From Deltaproteobacteria bacterium (GTDB lineage Bacteria > UBA10199 > JACPAL01), in the NCBI GenBank assembly GCA_016180855.1, contig JACPAL010000004.1:61907-125906 (forward strand): 64,000 nucleotides of DNA, read 5' to 3'. Position numbers and translations under genes: made by a program. Below the pieces are notes generated by a model. It did no database searches. It saw only the letters and a program-made list of their open reading frames with translations, and was not told the origin of the DNA. This document shows, piece after piece, positions 43,519-52,227 of this stretch (positions are counted from its first letter, which is position 1; the number at the start of each line of letters is the position of its first letter).

Positions 43519-44855
43519 GAGATCCCTCCGGATTTCAAACAATCGTGAACGACGTCGAGCGCCTCGTCGATTTGGGACTCTGTAATAGAGAGGGGTGGGA
43601 GAAATCGGAGAACATTCCCCCACAACCCTGCGGCAAGCAGTAAAACCCCGCGGCGTGCCGCTGTTGAGATAACGTGATCAACTGCCTCCTTGTTTGGTTT
43701 TTTGGTCTGGCGATCCTTGACCAGTTCGACGGCGATCATTGCCCCTAAACCGCGGATCTCGCCGATGGTTGGGATCTCCTTTTCCAACCGCTTCATTCGA
43801 CCCCAGATCCTTTCTCCGAGTGTCTGGGCCTTTTTGCAGAGACCGTTTTTTTCAATTGTTTCAATTGCTGCCAGGGCGGCGGCACAGCTGACCGGATTTC
43901 CGCCGAATGTCCCACCGATCCCACCCGTTTGCGGGGAATCCATAATCTCTTTGCGTCCGGTGACGGCCCCCAGTGGAAATCCATTGGAAAGTGATTTGGC
44001 CATGGTGATCAGATCCGGTTCTATCCCGAATTGCTCTGAGACGAACATCGTCCCGGTCCGGCCAAAACCGCTCTGCACCTCATCGGCAATGACAACAATC
44101 CCGTTTTCGCGACAGAAGTTCACGATCGCTTGAACGAATCTCTTGGGCAGGACGATAAAGCCTCCCTCGCCTTGAAGCGGCTCAAAGATTACCGCGGCCA
44201 CCTGATTGGGAGCGACCGTTGCTTTAAAAAAGGTGTGCCAGCGCTCGATCGTCTCATCGACAGATGCCTCTTCGGACATTCCTCCAGGGCGTCGGTAGGG
44301 ATAAGGGCTGGCAAAATTGTAAATTTCCGGTGCGAACGGGCCGAATCCCTGTTTGTACGGGACGTATTTGGAGGTGAGGCTCATCGTCAGGAGGGTTCGG
44401 CCATGAAAGCCGTTCTGGAGTGAAATGATGGCGGGCCGTTTGGTATAGGCACGTGCAAACTTTATCGCGTTTTCGACGGCCTCGGCCCCGCTATTGAAAA
44501 GGGCCGATTTTTTCTCAAATCGCCCCGGCGTCAACTCCGCCAGTTTTTTGGCAAGGGCGACGTACGGTTCGTACATCCCCGTCATGAAACAGGTGTGTTG
44601 AAGTTTTTCTGCCTGCCGTTTCACGGCCTCTACAATATGATGATCCGTATGACCCACATTCATGCTGCCGATCCCGCCGACGAGATCGATCAACACGTTT
44701 CCATCGACATCGGTGATGAGGGCGCCATCGGCACGCTCTACAAAGATCTGACTCGTGTGAATCGAGACGGCCGAGGAGACGTAGCGCCTTCGTTCCTCCA
44801 ATAAAGCCAGGCTCTTAGGGCCGGGGATTTCGGTTTTTAAAATAATACAGCTCAT
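43515..44855 (-). CDS. gabT: Class III PLP-dependent aminotransferase, 4-aminobutyrate/diamine type
   Basis: 446 residues. It moves an amino group from an omega-amino compound (such as GABA, lysine or a diamine) to a keto acid, using PLP. Motifs: FNSGAEAVENAIKFAR (phosphate-binding), GFHGRTLLTMSLTSK, FEPLQGEGGF, VIADEVQSGFGRTG, and the Schiff-base Lys in TMAKSLSNGFPLGAV. All agree with GabT-like enzymes; the exact substrate cannot be fixed. It sits between an aldehyde dehydrogenase gene (48 nt upstream) and the amine oxidase gene (overlap 4 nt), which fits an amine-to-acid pathway. Confidence 0.9.
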   Translation of the reverse strand: MSCIILKTEIPGPKSLALLEERRRYVSSAVSIHTSQIFVERADGALITDVDGNVLIDLVGGIGSMNVGHTDHHIVEAVKRQAEKLQHTCFMTGMYEPYVALAKKLAELTPGRFEKKSALFNSGAEAVENAIKFARAYTKRPAIISLQNGFHGRTLLTMSLTSKYVPYKQGFGPFAPEIYNFASPYPYRRPGGMSEEASVDETIERWHTFFKATVAPNQVAAVIFEPLQGEGGFIVLPKRFVQAIVNFCRENGIVVIADEVQSGFGRTGTMFVSEQFGIEPDLITMAKSLSNGFPLGAVTGRKEIMDSPQTGGIGGTFGGNPVSCAAALAAIETIEKNGLCKKAQTLGERIWGRMKRLEKEIPTIGEIRGLGAMIAVELVKDRQTKKPNKEAVDHVISTAARRGVLLLAAGLWGNVLRFLPPLSITESQIDEALDVVHDCLKSGGIS

Positions 44856-44903
44856 ATTCCCTCTCCAGGGAACCGATCACATCTGAGGGGGGGATGCCCA
44901 TAT

Positions 44904-46373
44904 TCAATACCATCCAATCGGTGCCTCATTTAAGTTAACATACACCTGTTTCGACTCCAGAAAATTCTCGACACCATACTTTCCTAATTCCCGTCCAATT
45001 CCACTCATCTTGTAACCGCCCCATGGGGCCTCGACATAACAAGGTTGCATGTGATTAACCCAGACAACCCCGGCCCGAATCTTTTTGACCAGACGAAATG
45101 CCTTGAAGATATCTTTTGTCCAGACCGCCGCTGCCAGGCCGTAGTCGCTCTTGTTGGCGATCTCGACCGCCTCCTCTTCCTTGTCGAACGGGATGACCGC
45201 GGCGACCGGTCCAAAAATCTCCTCACGTGCGATCGTCATCGCTCCGGTGACATCATCGAAAATAGTTGGCTGAATAAAATAGCCTTGACGGAGTTTTCCG
45301 TTCGGCCGCTTTCCGCCCGTCACCAGCTTGGCCCCTTCTTTAATCCCTTTCTGGATGTACGATTCAACACGATCCCGATGCTCTGCCGTGATGAGTGGTC
45401 CCATCTTGACCCCCGTTTCTGTCCCGGCACCCAGAACAATCTGTTCCGCCTTCTTTTTCATCGCCTGTACGAACTCCTTATGGATCGACCGTTGAACGAG
45501 GATTCGTGACCCGGCCGAGCAGACCTCTCCCTGATTGATGAAGACGCCAAAGAGCGCCCCGTCAACGGCTGACTGGAAATCGGCGTCGGCAAAGAAGATA
45601 TTGGGAGACTTTCCACCAAGCTCCAAGGTTACCTTCTTAAGATTGGTGTCGGCGGCGGCCCGCAGGATAGAACGGCCGACCTCGGTTGAGCCGGTGAAGG
45701 CGACTTTATCGACTGACGGACTTTGTGCGAGTCGTGCCCCGGCCACCTCGCCGTAACCGGTCACAACATTGACCACCCCTTTCGGGAGATCCGGGATCTG
45801 ATCCAGCAGTTTTGCCAGTTCAAGGACGGTGATCGGTGTCGCCTCGGCCGGTTTGAGGATCATCGTGCAACCGGCTGCGAGTGCGGGGGCCAGCTTCCAG
45901 GCCGCCATGAGTAGCGGATAGTTCCATGGGATGATGAGGCCGCAGACGCCGACCGGTTCCTTCACAGTAAAACAGAGGGCGTTATCCGGCACCGGATTGA
46001 CCTCCCCCATGATCTTTGTTGCCCAACCACCAAAATACTCAAAGCAGGTCGCGGCATCGGCTAAGTCGAATTCAGATTCGGTGAGTGGCTTCCCCATATT
46101 CTCGGTCTCGAGCAGGGCGAGGCGTTTTGATTCACGCCGGAGTGCCTCGGCGATCTGAAAGAGGACTCGTCCACGCTGTTGGCCCGTTGAATCGCGCCAC
46201 GGGCCTTCATCAAACGCCCTGCGCGCTGATTGGATTGCGGCATCCACATCTTCAACACCTGCCTCCGGGACCTGATAGGCGATCTCACCCGTGGCCGGAT
46301 TGAGGAGGTCCATCCTCTTTCCACGCTTCGCCTCTACAAATTCGCCACCGATGTACATTTTGTAGGTTTGCAT
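44904..46373 (-). CDS. NAD(P)-dependent aldehyde dehydrogenase, betaine/gamma-aminobutyraldehyde type
   Basis: 489 residues; AGGAGGG precedes the ATG. It oxidises an aldehyde to an acid. The catalytic Glu lies in TLELGGKSPN, the catalytic Cys in INQGEVCSAGSR, and the cofactor loop in FTGSTEVGR; PWNYPLLMAAWKLAPALAAG is the typical core. Closest in style to betaine-aldehyde or aminobutyraldehyde dehydrogenases. With the class III aminotransferase downstream it could convert the semialdehyde product to an acid. Confidence 0.92.
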   Translation of the reverse strand: MQTYKMYIGGEFVEAKRGKRMDLLNPATGEIAYQVPEAGVEDVDAAIQSARRAFDEGPWRDSTGQQRGRVLFQIAEALRRESKRLALLETENMGKPLTESEFDLADAATCFEYFGGWATKIMGEVNPVPDNALCFTVKEPVGVCGLIIPWNYPLLMAAWKLAPALAAGCTMILKPAEATPITVLELAKLLDQIPDLPKGVVNVVTGYGEVAGARLAQSPSVDKVAFTGSTEVGRSILRAAADTNLKKVTLELGGKSPNIFFADADFQSAVDGALFGVFINQGEVCSAGSRILVQRSIHKEFVQAMKKKAEQIVLGAGTETGVKMGPLITAEHRDRVESYIQKGIKEGAKLVTGGKRPNGKLRQGYFIQPTIFDDVTGAMTIAREEIFGPVAAVIPFDKEEEAVEIANKSDYGLAAAVWTKDIFKAFRLVKKIRAGVVWVNHMQPCYVEAPWGGYKMSGIGRELGKYGVENFLESKQVYVNLNEAPIGWY

Positions 46374-46445
46374 GAGCTATCCCTCCTAATGTCTCGTAAC
46401 TCCCCCCGCCCTTCGACGATGCTCAGGACAGGTTCGCGCAGGGCT

Positions 46446-46470
46446 TCCCCCTCTTACCCTAAGAGGGGGA
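46446..46470. repeat. Perfect 11-bp palindrome between the two aldehyde dehydrogenase genes
   Basis: TCCCCCTCTTA and TAAGAGGGGGA flank a 3-nt CCC loop. It lies 2 nt past the stop of the second dehydrogenase gene, next to a degenerate copy (46409-46431) of the 18430/38738 repeat. On the minus strand no T run follows, so it is more likely a dispersed palindrome than an intrinsic terminator. Confidence 0.6.
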
Positions 46471-46472
46471 GA

Positions 46473-47942
46473 TTAATGAATAGGTCTATCTTTATATGGG
46501 AACCAGTAATCCTTCTTTTCCATCATGTAATCTAGGTGCACATGCTTCGTCTCCCGGAACGCATCGAGCCCTTCTGTACCGAGCTCCCGGCCAAGACCGC
46601 TCTGTCGCATCCCGCCAAAAGGACCGGCATCGTTGTCCGAGAGCGGATCGTTGATCCAGAAACTCCCCGCCTTGATCTCCTCCATCGCCTTCATCGCCGT
46701 CTCCAGGCTCTTCGTGTAAATACTCGCCCCCAATCCGTACGGGGAATCATTCGCCAGACGGATTGCCTCCTCTGCATCTTTGACGCGTGCGATTGCGGCA
46801 ACCGGACCAAAGACCTCCTCCGTGAAGAGAAGGTTGTCTGGTTGCACGTCAGTAATAACGGTTGGCAGATAAAACCATCCGTTCTGACCCGGAACTCGTT
46901 TTCCACCGTAAAGGAGTTTTCCCCCCTGTTTGATCCCTTCAGCCACCTGCCTCTCCACCCTTTTAAGTTGCTCCTCGGAGATCATCGGGCCGATATCTGT
47001 CTCCGGATCGATCGGATTGCCGACGCGCAGTGTTTTTGTATGTTCGACAAGGCGGTGGATAAATTCATCGGCCACTTTTTCAACGACATAAATCCTCTTG
47101 GAAGAGGTACAGACCTGCCCGGCATTGAGAAAGCGTGCCCAGGCCGTCCCCGGTACGGCAACATCGAGATCGGCATCTTCAAAAACGATGAGAGGATCGA
47201 TTCCCCCCAGTTCGAGATTGATTTTCTTTATATGGTCGGCCGCCAGTCGCATGATTCTCTTCCCAATGTTATTGGAGCCGGTGAAGGCGATCATGTTGAC
47301 ATCGGGGTGACGAACGAGCGCCTCACCGGCCTCTTCACCGCTTCCGGTTACAATATTGATGACACCCGGAGGGAGATCCTCGAACGATTTGGCGAGACGG
47401 AGGGTGGAGAGCGGGGCGACTTCCGGTGGTTTGATAACAACGCAATTCCCGGCTGCGATTGCGGGTGCCACCTTCCAGCTCATGAGGAGAAGCGGAAAAT
47501 TGAACGGAACAATGCAGGCGACGACGCCATACGGCTCCTTGATCGTAAAATTGACCTGATGTCGTCCTACGGGGGGAAGCGAAGAGCCACGCTCGTGACG
47601 TCCGATCTCAGCGTAATAATCAAAGCAGGCGGCGACCCACTCGACGCAATCGAGACTTTCAATCAGAGGCTTTCCGGCCTCCAGGGTAAGGAGCTTGGCG
47701 ATCTCCCTCCTGTCCTCCCGGATTTTTCGGGCGACATGGTGGAGAAGGTCAGCCTTCTCCAGACCGGTCACCATTTTCCAGTTGATTTGGGCCTCCCGGG
47801 CAGCGCGAACGGCATGATCGACATCCTCGGCATTCCCCTCCGGAACCTCGTCGATCTTCTCCAGTGTTGAGGGATTAGTAACGGGGCGGCTTCTTCTGGA
47901 GAGACTCTCCTGCCATTCATTTCGGATCAGGATCTTCGCCAT
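46473..47942 (-). CDS. NAD(P)-dependent aldehyde dehydrogenase, second copy
   Basis: 489 residues; AGGAGGG 5 nt before the ATG. The catalytic Glu is in NLELGGIDPL, the Cys in LNAGQVCTSSKR, and the cofactor loop is FTGSNNIGK. It differs widely from the neighbouring dehydrogenase despite equal length, so it is not a recent duplicate. ELGGIDP and the N-terminal RPVTNPSTLEKIDEVPEG resemble succinate-semialdehyde or lactaldehyde-type enzymes. It probably handles a second aldehyde in the same catabolic route, and is read with the downstream genes. Confidence 0.92.
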   Translation of the reverse strand: MAKILIRNEWQESLSRRSRPVTNPSTLEKIDEVPEGNAEDVDHAVRAAREAQINWKMVTGLEKADLLHHVARKIREDRREIAKLLTLEAGKPLIESLDCVEWVAACFDYYAEIGRHERGSSLPPVGRHQVNFTIKEPYGVVACIVPFNFPLLLMSWKVAPAIAAGNCVVIKPPEVAPLSTLRLAKSFEDLPPGVINIVTGSGEEAGEALVRHPDVNMIAFTGSNNIGKRIMRLAADHIKKINLELGGIDPLIVFEDADLDVAVPGTAWARFLNAGQVCTSSKRIYVVEKVADEFIHRLVEHTKTLRVGNPIDPETDIGPMISEEQLKRVERQVAEGIKQGGKLLYGGKRVPGQNGWFYLPTVITDVQPDNLLFTEEVFGPVAAIARVKDAEEAIRLANDSPYGLGASIYTKSLETAMKAMEEIKAGSFWINDPLSDNDAGPFGGMRQSGLGRELGTEGLDAFRETKHVHLDYMMEKKDYWFPYKDRPIH

Positions 47943-47975
47943 GAAACCCTCCTAGCAGGATATTGACAAAGGCCC

Positions 47976-48060
47976 ATCTACTTCGTTGGCTGCTTCGGTC
48001 GCTCCTCGACGTACCGGCAAGTACGCCTGCGTCGCGCCTCAGCAGCCTGCCTCGTATCTG
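47976..48060. repeat. Long imperfect hairpin between dehydrogenase and permease genes
   Basis: Two arms of about 35 nt are roughly complementary around GTAC-CGGCAA-GTAC (48011-48024). The shared parts include GGCTGCT and CGTCGC/GCGACG blocks. It ends right before the ATG of the EamA gene, so it will form in that gene's leader. It looks like a dispersed palindromic element, but no second copy is in the window. Confidence 0.55.
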
Positions 48061-48062
48061 GG

Positions 48063-48950
48063 ATGCCGCCGACGCTTGCAGCGATGTTTTTTTGGGGATT
48101 GGGGCAGGGGCTTGTCAAAAAGTATATTGAGGATGTCTCACCTGCCAAGTTCTGCCTCTATTATATAATTGCCCGGTCGATCGTGATGGGTTGCTTCTAT
48201 CTTTATTCCCTTGCGAAGGGAGAGGTGCCTCCTCTTTTTATTCCGGAGGCACGTGGCTTTATCATCTATGGGCTCGTGACCTATCTTCTCGACGGAATCG
48301 CCTGGGTCTTGTATTACGAGTCGATTATTTCAGGACCGATCACCATCGTCGGGACCCTTTCAGCCGCCTATCCCGCCTTGACCGTTGTGATGGCGAGGAT
48401 TTTTTTAAACGAGCAGGTGACGACGTACCAACTGATCGGTGTGATTATGGTGATCGTGAGTTGCATCGGTCTTTCAGTCCCTCACAAGGAGGCGATTACG
48501 GAGAAGGTGAAGCATGGTCGTTGGATCCCACTCGCCGTTTCAGCACTACTGGTCTGGGGCATCTCAGCAACAATCAGCAAGTATGCCTATCTCCAGGCTG
48601 GATCGGATGAGGCTAATATGTGTTTGCTAAGCATCACCGGTGGCATGTTGACACTAGGTCTCTACGGCATCCTTCGAGGGAAAAAGGAGGTAAAGGATCT
48701 TTCAATCGCCTTGACCCCTGGGCAATGGAAACGGGCCGCCGTTCCAATGGCGGTGATGGGAACCGGTGATCTCGGGGTCTTGATCGCAACAAAAACTGGC
48801 CCGATCTCGATCGTCACACCGATTAGCGCCTCGTATCCGGTCGTCACACTTGGATTTGCGTGGCTCGCCCTCAAAGAGAGAATCACTGGACTACAGTGGA
48901 TTTTTGTCGTTACCATTATCATTGGAGTTTTTCTAACCTCAGTCATATGA
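48063..48950 (+). CDS. EamA/DMT-family permease
   Basis: 295 residues with ten predicted membrane segments in two EamA repeats, for example PPTLAAMFFWGLGQGLVKK, GPITIVGTLSAAYPALTVVMARIFL and, in the second half, GPISIVTPISASYPVVTLGFAWLAL. DMT permeases move amino acids, nucleotides or other metabolites, often outwards. The start lies directly after a long hairpin; a later ATG (48084) is possible but would cut the first helix. It overlaps the saccharopine-dehydrogenase-like gene by 4 nt, and the symporter follows, so a role in the same amino-acid pathway is likely. Confidence 0.88.
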   Translation: MPPTLAAMFFWGLGQGLVKKYIEDVSPAKFCLYYIIARSIVMGCFYLYSLAKGEVPPLFIPEARGFIIYGLVTYLLDGIAWVLYYESIISGPITIVGTLSAAYPALTVVMARIFLNEQVTTYQLIGVIMVIVSCIGLSVPHKEAITEKVKHGRWIPLAVSALLVWGISATISKYAYLQAGSDEANMCLLSITGGMLTLGLYGILRGKKEVKDLSIALTPGQWKRAAVPMAVMGTGDLGVLIATKTGPISIVTPISASYPVVTLGFAWLALKERITGLQWIFVVTIIIGVFLTSVI

Positions 48951-50134
48951 AATATATCGTTTTAGGTGGTGCAGGTGCGATGGGTCGGATCACCGTGAGG
49001 GATCTCTTCGAGACCGATCCAAAGGCGGAGATCCTGATTGCCGATTACAATCAGGAGGCGGCGGAACAACTGGCCTCTTCCTTCCGGTCGCCTCGCATCA
49101 AGGCCTGTTTTGCCAACGTAAAAGATCATGATTCCCTTATACAGCTCCTTAAAGGTTCTTTTGTTGTGATCAATTCAACCCAATACCAATTCAATCTCAA
49201 TGTGATGGAGGCGGCGCTTTCTGCGGGTGTTCATTATGTCGATCTTGGGGGTCTCTTTCATATGACCCGAAAACAGCTTGAGCTGCATGACCGTTTCAAG
49301 AACGCCAACCTGTTGGCACTGCTCGGCATGGGGGCGGCCCCCGGTGTCACCAATATCATGGCGGCCCATGCCGCCTCCCAGATGGAGGAGGTGCGTGAGA
49401 TTCATTGCCGGCTAGGGGCAGTCGACCTGACACGGTATACACAGACCTCACCACTCTCCGTCTCCTATTCGTTGAAGACGATCCTTGACGAGTTTTCGTT
49501 TAAGCCGGCGTTTTTTAGTAAGGGGCGATTCTGTTTTGTAGAACCGATGTCCGGGGCGAACTCCCATCGTTTTCCGCCGCCTGTTGGGATTCAAAGGCCG
49601 ATGCATACGATTCATTCGGAGGTGGCGACACTGCCGCTGACCTATAAAAAGAAGGGGGTGCGTGAGGTCAGCTTCAAGATTGCGTTTGACGACGATTTCA
49701 CAAACAAGGTCCGTTTCTTGCGGGATCTTGGTATCGCCTCGGAACAGCCAGTGGAGATCGGTGGTGGAAAGGTGGTGCCGCGAGACCTGCTCCTTCAACT
49801 GGTTTCCGTCTTGCCGAAAGAGAAGACGAATGGCTCCCTGAAACAGTACGAGGTGGTCCGGTCGGTTGTGAAGGGACGGAAGAAAGGGAAGAAGGTGACA
49901 ATGGTTGTTGATTGTCATGCGGTCGGAATGCCGGAGTGGGGGATTGGGTTGGATATTGATACAGGGGCTCCTCCATCGATTGCTGCGCAGATGTTGGTAA
50001 GGGGAGAAATCAATGGTTGTGGTGTACTGCCACCCGAAACGGTTGTTCCGTCCGATATTTTCTTCAAGGCGCTCAAGCGTCGAAAAATGATGGTGAAGAG
50101 CCGGCAGATTTCGGGCTGGGATTTTGCCGTCTGA
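48947..50134 (+). CDS. Saccharopine dehydrogenase-like NAD(P)-binding protein
   Basis: 395 residues from the ATG at 48947, in a 4-nt ATGA overlap with the permease stop. An N-terminal Rossmann fold (MKYIVLGGAGAMGRITVRDL) and the family blocks GVHYVDLGGLFHMTR and LALLGMGAAPGVTNIMAAHAA are clear. True saccharopine dehydrogenases act in lysine metabolism; relatives include homospermidine and carboxynorspermidine enzymes of polyamine metabolism. Which one this is cannot be read. The neighbouring aminotransferase, dehydrogenases and amino-acid symporter favour lysine or polyamine breakdown. Confidence 0.88.
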   Translation: MKYIVLGGAGAMGRITVRDLFETDPKAEILIADYNQEAAEQLASSFRSPRIKACFANVKDHDSLIQLLKGSFVVINSTQYQFNLNVMEAALSAGVHYVDLGGLFHMTRKQLELHDRFKNANLLALLGMGAAPGVTNIMAAHAASQMEEVREIHCRLGAVDLTRYTQTSPLSVSYSLKTILDEFSFKPAFFSKGRFCFVEPMSGANSHRFPPPVGIQRPMHTIHSEVATLPLTYKKKGVREVSFKIAFDDDFTNKVRFLRDLGIASEQPVEIGGGKVVPRDLLLQLVSVLPKEKTNGSLKQYEVVRSVVKGRKKGKKVTMVVDCHAVGMPEWGIGLDIDTGAPPSIAAQMLVRGEINGCGVLPPETVVPSDIFFKALKRRKMMVKSRQISGWDFAV

Positions 50135-50195
50135 TCAGATTAAAACCCCCTTTTTGTTGACAAAGAGACTGTTTCCCTCTACTGAACCTGGACTC

Positions 50196-51752
50196 ATGTC
50201 GCGTGAATCTTGGGGATCACGAATCGGAGTTATTCTTGCTGTCGCCGGCAGCGCAATCGGTCTTGGCAATTTTTTAAGATTTCCCGTTCAATGTGCACAA
50301 AACGGTGGTGGGGCGTTTATGATCCCCTACTTCATTGCCTTCTTCTTTCTGGGGATTCCTCTCTGTTGGGCCGAATGGGCGATGGGGCGGATGGGCGGGG
50401 CCCATGGACACGGTTCAACCCCAGGGATGTTTCATGTCCTTTGGAAAAATCCACTCTCCAAACATTTTGGATCACTGGGGCTTATCATCACCTTTGGGGT
50501 CTGCGTCTACTACATCTATCTGGAGGCCTGGACACTCGGATATGCCTGGTTTGAAATGACGGGCCGCTTTTCCGGCATTGCCACTCGTGAAGAGATGGGT
50601 ACCTTTCTCACCAGTTTTCAGGGGCTCAAATCTTCCTCCTATTTTGATGGGATGGGGACCGTCTATTCCTTCTTCCTCCTCTCTTTTGCCGTCAATGTTT
50701 ATGTCCTGTGGTATGGAATTCGAGGCGGGATTGAGAAGCTCTGCAACATAGGCCTTCCACTTCTCTTTATCATGGCCTTGGTCCTCGTCATCCGGGTCTT
50801 CACGCTCGATTCGCCTGATCCGATGCATCCGGAAAACTCGGTGGTCAGCGGTCTCGGTTTTGTTTGGAACCCTGATTTTTCCCAGCTCAGGAATGCCAAG
50901 ATCTGGCTCGCTGCTGCTGGTCAGATCTTTTTTACCCTTTCTGTCGGGTTCGGTTGTATCCAGACGTATGCGAGCTATCTGGATCGTAAAAAGGATGTTA
51001 CATTGAATGGATTGACGGCGGCGATCTCTAATGAGGTCGCTGAAGTTGTTTGTGGAGGATCGATTGCGATCCCGATTGCCGTTGCCTTCTTTGGTATTGT
51101 CGCAGCAACAGAAATCGCCCATGGAGGCTCTTTCAATCTTGGGTTCCAGGCCATGCCTCTTATCTTTGAAAAAATTCCGCTCGGCCGTTTCTTTGGCACC
51201 CTCTGGTTTTTTCTCCTCTTCATTGCGGCGATCACCTCTTCTGTCTCGATGGTCCAGCCCGTGGTCGCTTTCTTTCAGGATGAGTTTGGATGGAGCCGAA
51301 AAAAAGCCGTTGTCGTGATGAGCACCGCCTGGTTTCTTTGCGCCCAACCGGTGATCTTCTTTCTAGGGCATGGTTATCTCGACGAGATGGATTTCTGGCT
51401 GGGGACGCTCGGGGTGGTCGTCTTTGCCTTGATCGAGACGATTGTCTTTATATGGATCTACGGACCGAACAAGGCCTGGGAGGAGATCAATGCGGGGGGG
51501 GATCTCAAACTGCCCCGTTTCTTTCTCTTTGTCCTTAAGTATGTGACACCGCTTTATCTTATCTTCATCCTGATCTCTTGGGGCAAACAGGATGGAATTC
51601 GTATCCTCTTTATGGAGGGGGTTTCGGGGGAAGATATCCCCTACATCATGACTTCACGGATCATGATGTTTATGATGTTCGTCGTTATTAATGCACTAAT
51701 CTCCGTCGCCTTCCGTCGGAGGGCACGACGAGAGAGGGAGAAGGTCGCATGA
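50196..51752 (+). CDS. Sodium-dependent transporter, NSS/SNF family
   Basis: 518 residues from the ATG at 50196; a TTG at 50124 overlapping the previous stop is possible but the family starts at SRESWGSRIG. About twelve membrane segments. The first helix GVILAVAGSAIGLGNFLRFP is the LeuT-type unwound helix that binds sodium and substrate; TLSVGFGCIQTYASYL is the helix 6 region. Family members bring amino acids or similar solutes in with Na+. It overlaps a 33-residue ORF by 4 nt that looks like the small subunit known for MetP-type members. Confidence 0.92.
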   Translation: MSRESWGSRIGVILAVAGSAIGLGNFLRFPVQCAQNGGGAFMIPYFIAFFFLGIPLCWAEWAMGRMGGAHGHGSTPGMFHVLWKNPLSKHFGSLGLIITFGVCVYYIYLEAWTLGYAWFEMTGRFSGIATREEMGTFLTSFQGLKSSSYFDGMGTVYSFFLLSFAVNVYVLWYGIRGGIEKLCNIGLPLLFIMALVLVIRVFTLDSPDPMHPENSVVSGLGFVWNPDFSQLRNAKIWLAAAGQIFFTLSVGFGCIQTYASYLDRKKDVTLNGLTAAISNEVAEVVCGGSIAIPIAVAFFGIVAATEIAHGGSFNLGFQAMPLIFEKIPLGRFFGTLWFFLLFIAAITSSVSMVQPVVAFFQDEFGWSRKKAVVVMSTAWFLCAQPVIFFLGHGYLDEMDFWLGTLGVVVFALIETIVFIWIYGPNKAWEEINAGGDLKLPRFFLFVLKYVTPLYLIFILISWGKQDGIRILFMEGVSGEDIPYIMTSRIMMFMMFVVINALISVAFRRRARREREKVA

Positions 51753-51850
51753 AATTCTCCGGTTGGATCTTTATGATTATTTCTTGGATCGCCTTGTTGG
51801 GGACGGCTGTTTCCTGTTATTCAAAGGTTCTGAAGAAGAGGAATTCGTAA
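51749..51850 (+). CDS. MetS-like small subunit of the NSS transporter
   Basis: 33 residues, starting in a 4-nt ATGA overlap with the symporter stop, with GAGAGGGAGAAGG upstream. One membrane helix (GWIFMIISWIALLGTAVSC) is followed by a basic tail, VLKKRNS. In Corynebacterium the NSS transporter MetP needs a small single-helix partner, MetS, and short single-helix ORFs follow many bacterial NSS genes. The position, size and build here match. It is antisense to the 3' part of yacG for 74 bp, which lowers certainty that both are translated. Confidence 0.7.
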   Translation: MKFSGWIFMIISWIALLGTAVSCYSKVLKKRNS

Positions 51851-52040
51851 GAAAACTGGATTCTTTCTCCTCAACTTCTTCTGGGGGCGATTCCCTGGAG
51901 ATAGATTTGTCCGGGATGAAGTAGTCGCCACGAATCCATTTCCCCAGATCAATCAACCTGCAGCGAGAGGAACAAAAAGGGCGCCAGAGGTTTCCTGTCC
52001 AGACTATTTCGACATTGCAGATGGGGCAGGTGCGCTTCAT
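51777..52040 (-). CDS. yacG: DNA gyrase inhibitor YacG-like zinc protein
   Basis: 87 residues. The first ~45 match YacG: CPIC near residue 5, WxxxNxxRPFCSSRCRLIDLGKW with the second CxxxC pair, giving a four-Cys zinc site. E. coli YacG binds GyrB and blocks DNA binding by gyrase. The last ~40 residues are Ser/Glu/Pro-rich and basic, longer than usual, and are read antisense to the small transporter subunit. It lies downstream of tRNA-Gly on the same strand, separated by a terminator-like hairpin. Confidence 0.9.
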   Translation of the reverse strand: MKRTCPICNVEIVWTGNLWRPFCSSRCRLIDLGKWIRGDYFIPDKSISRESPPEEVEEKESSFLTNSSSSEPLNNRKQPSPTRRSKK

Positions 52041-52072
52041 GAATTTTTTAATGTGCGGTATTTGTACACAAA

Positions 52073-52090
52073 AGCGGGCGACGGGGTTCG
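52073..52090. repeat. 18-bp direct repeat of the tRNA-Gly 3' end
   Basis: This stretch is identical to 52262-52279, the last 18 bases of the tRNA-Gly gene, in the same orientation and 189 bp away. Such partial copies of a tRNA 3' end are typical of old attachment sites or small duplications. The 137 nt between the copy and the terminator hairpin hold no gene I can support. Confidence 0.8.
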
Positions 52091-52227
52091 TTTCTCCCCC
52101 TTTGCCTGTCGGCTCATCCTCCGAAACCCGGCCGCCCTCGCTGCCGTTCGACCCGGAGTTAGCCGGGCCTCACTTTTCCGCCACAGGCGGCGCTTCGGGT
52201 CGGCTTCGAACCCCTTGACGAGTCAAG

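Noticed and set aside
46446..46470. The 11-bp palindrome as a terminator for the dehydrogenase gene.
   Set aside because: There is no T run after the stem on the minus strand, and related palindromes occur elsewhere in the window, including a half-copy inside a gene.
46536..47870. A 444-codon open frame on the plus strand opposite the second aldehyde dehydrogenase.
   Set aside because: The minus strand encodes a complete, motif-bearing dehydrogenase with a strong ribosome site. The antisense frame has no recognisable domain and is explained by codon bias in a GC-balanced gene.
50472..51347. A 291-codon open frame on the minus strand opposite the symporter.
   Set aside because: Its product is Lys/Glu/Arg-rich and featureless, as expected from antisense reading of hydrophobic membrane codons.
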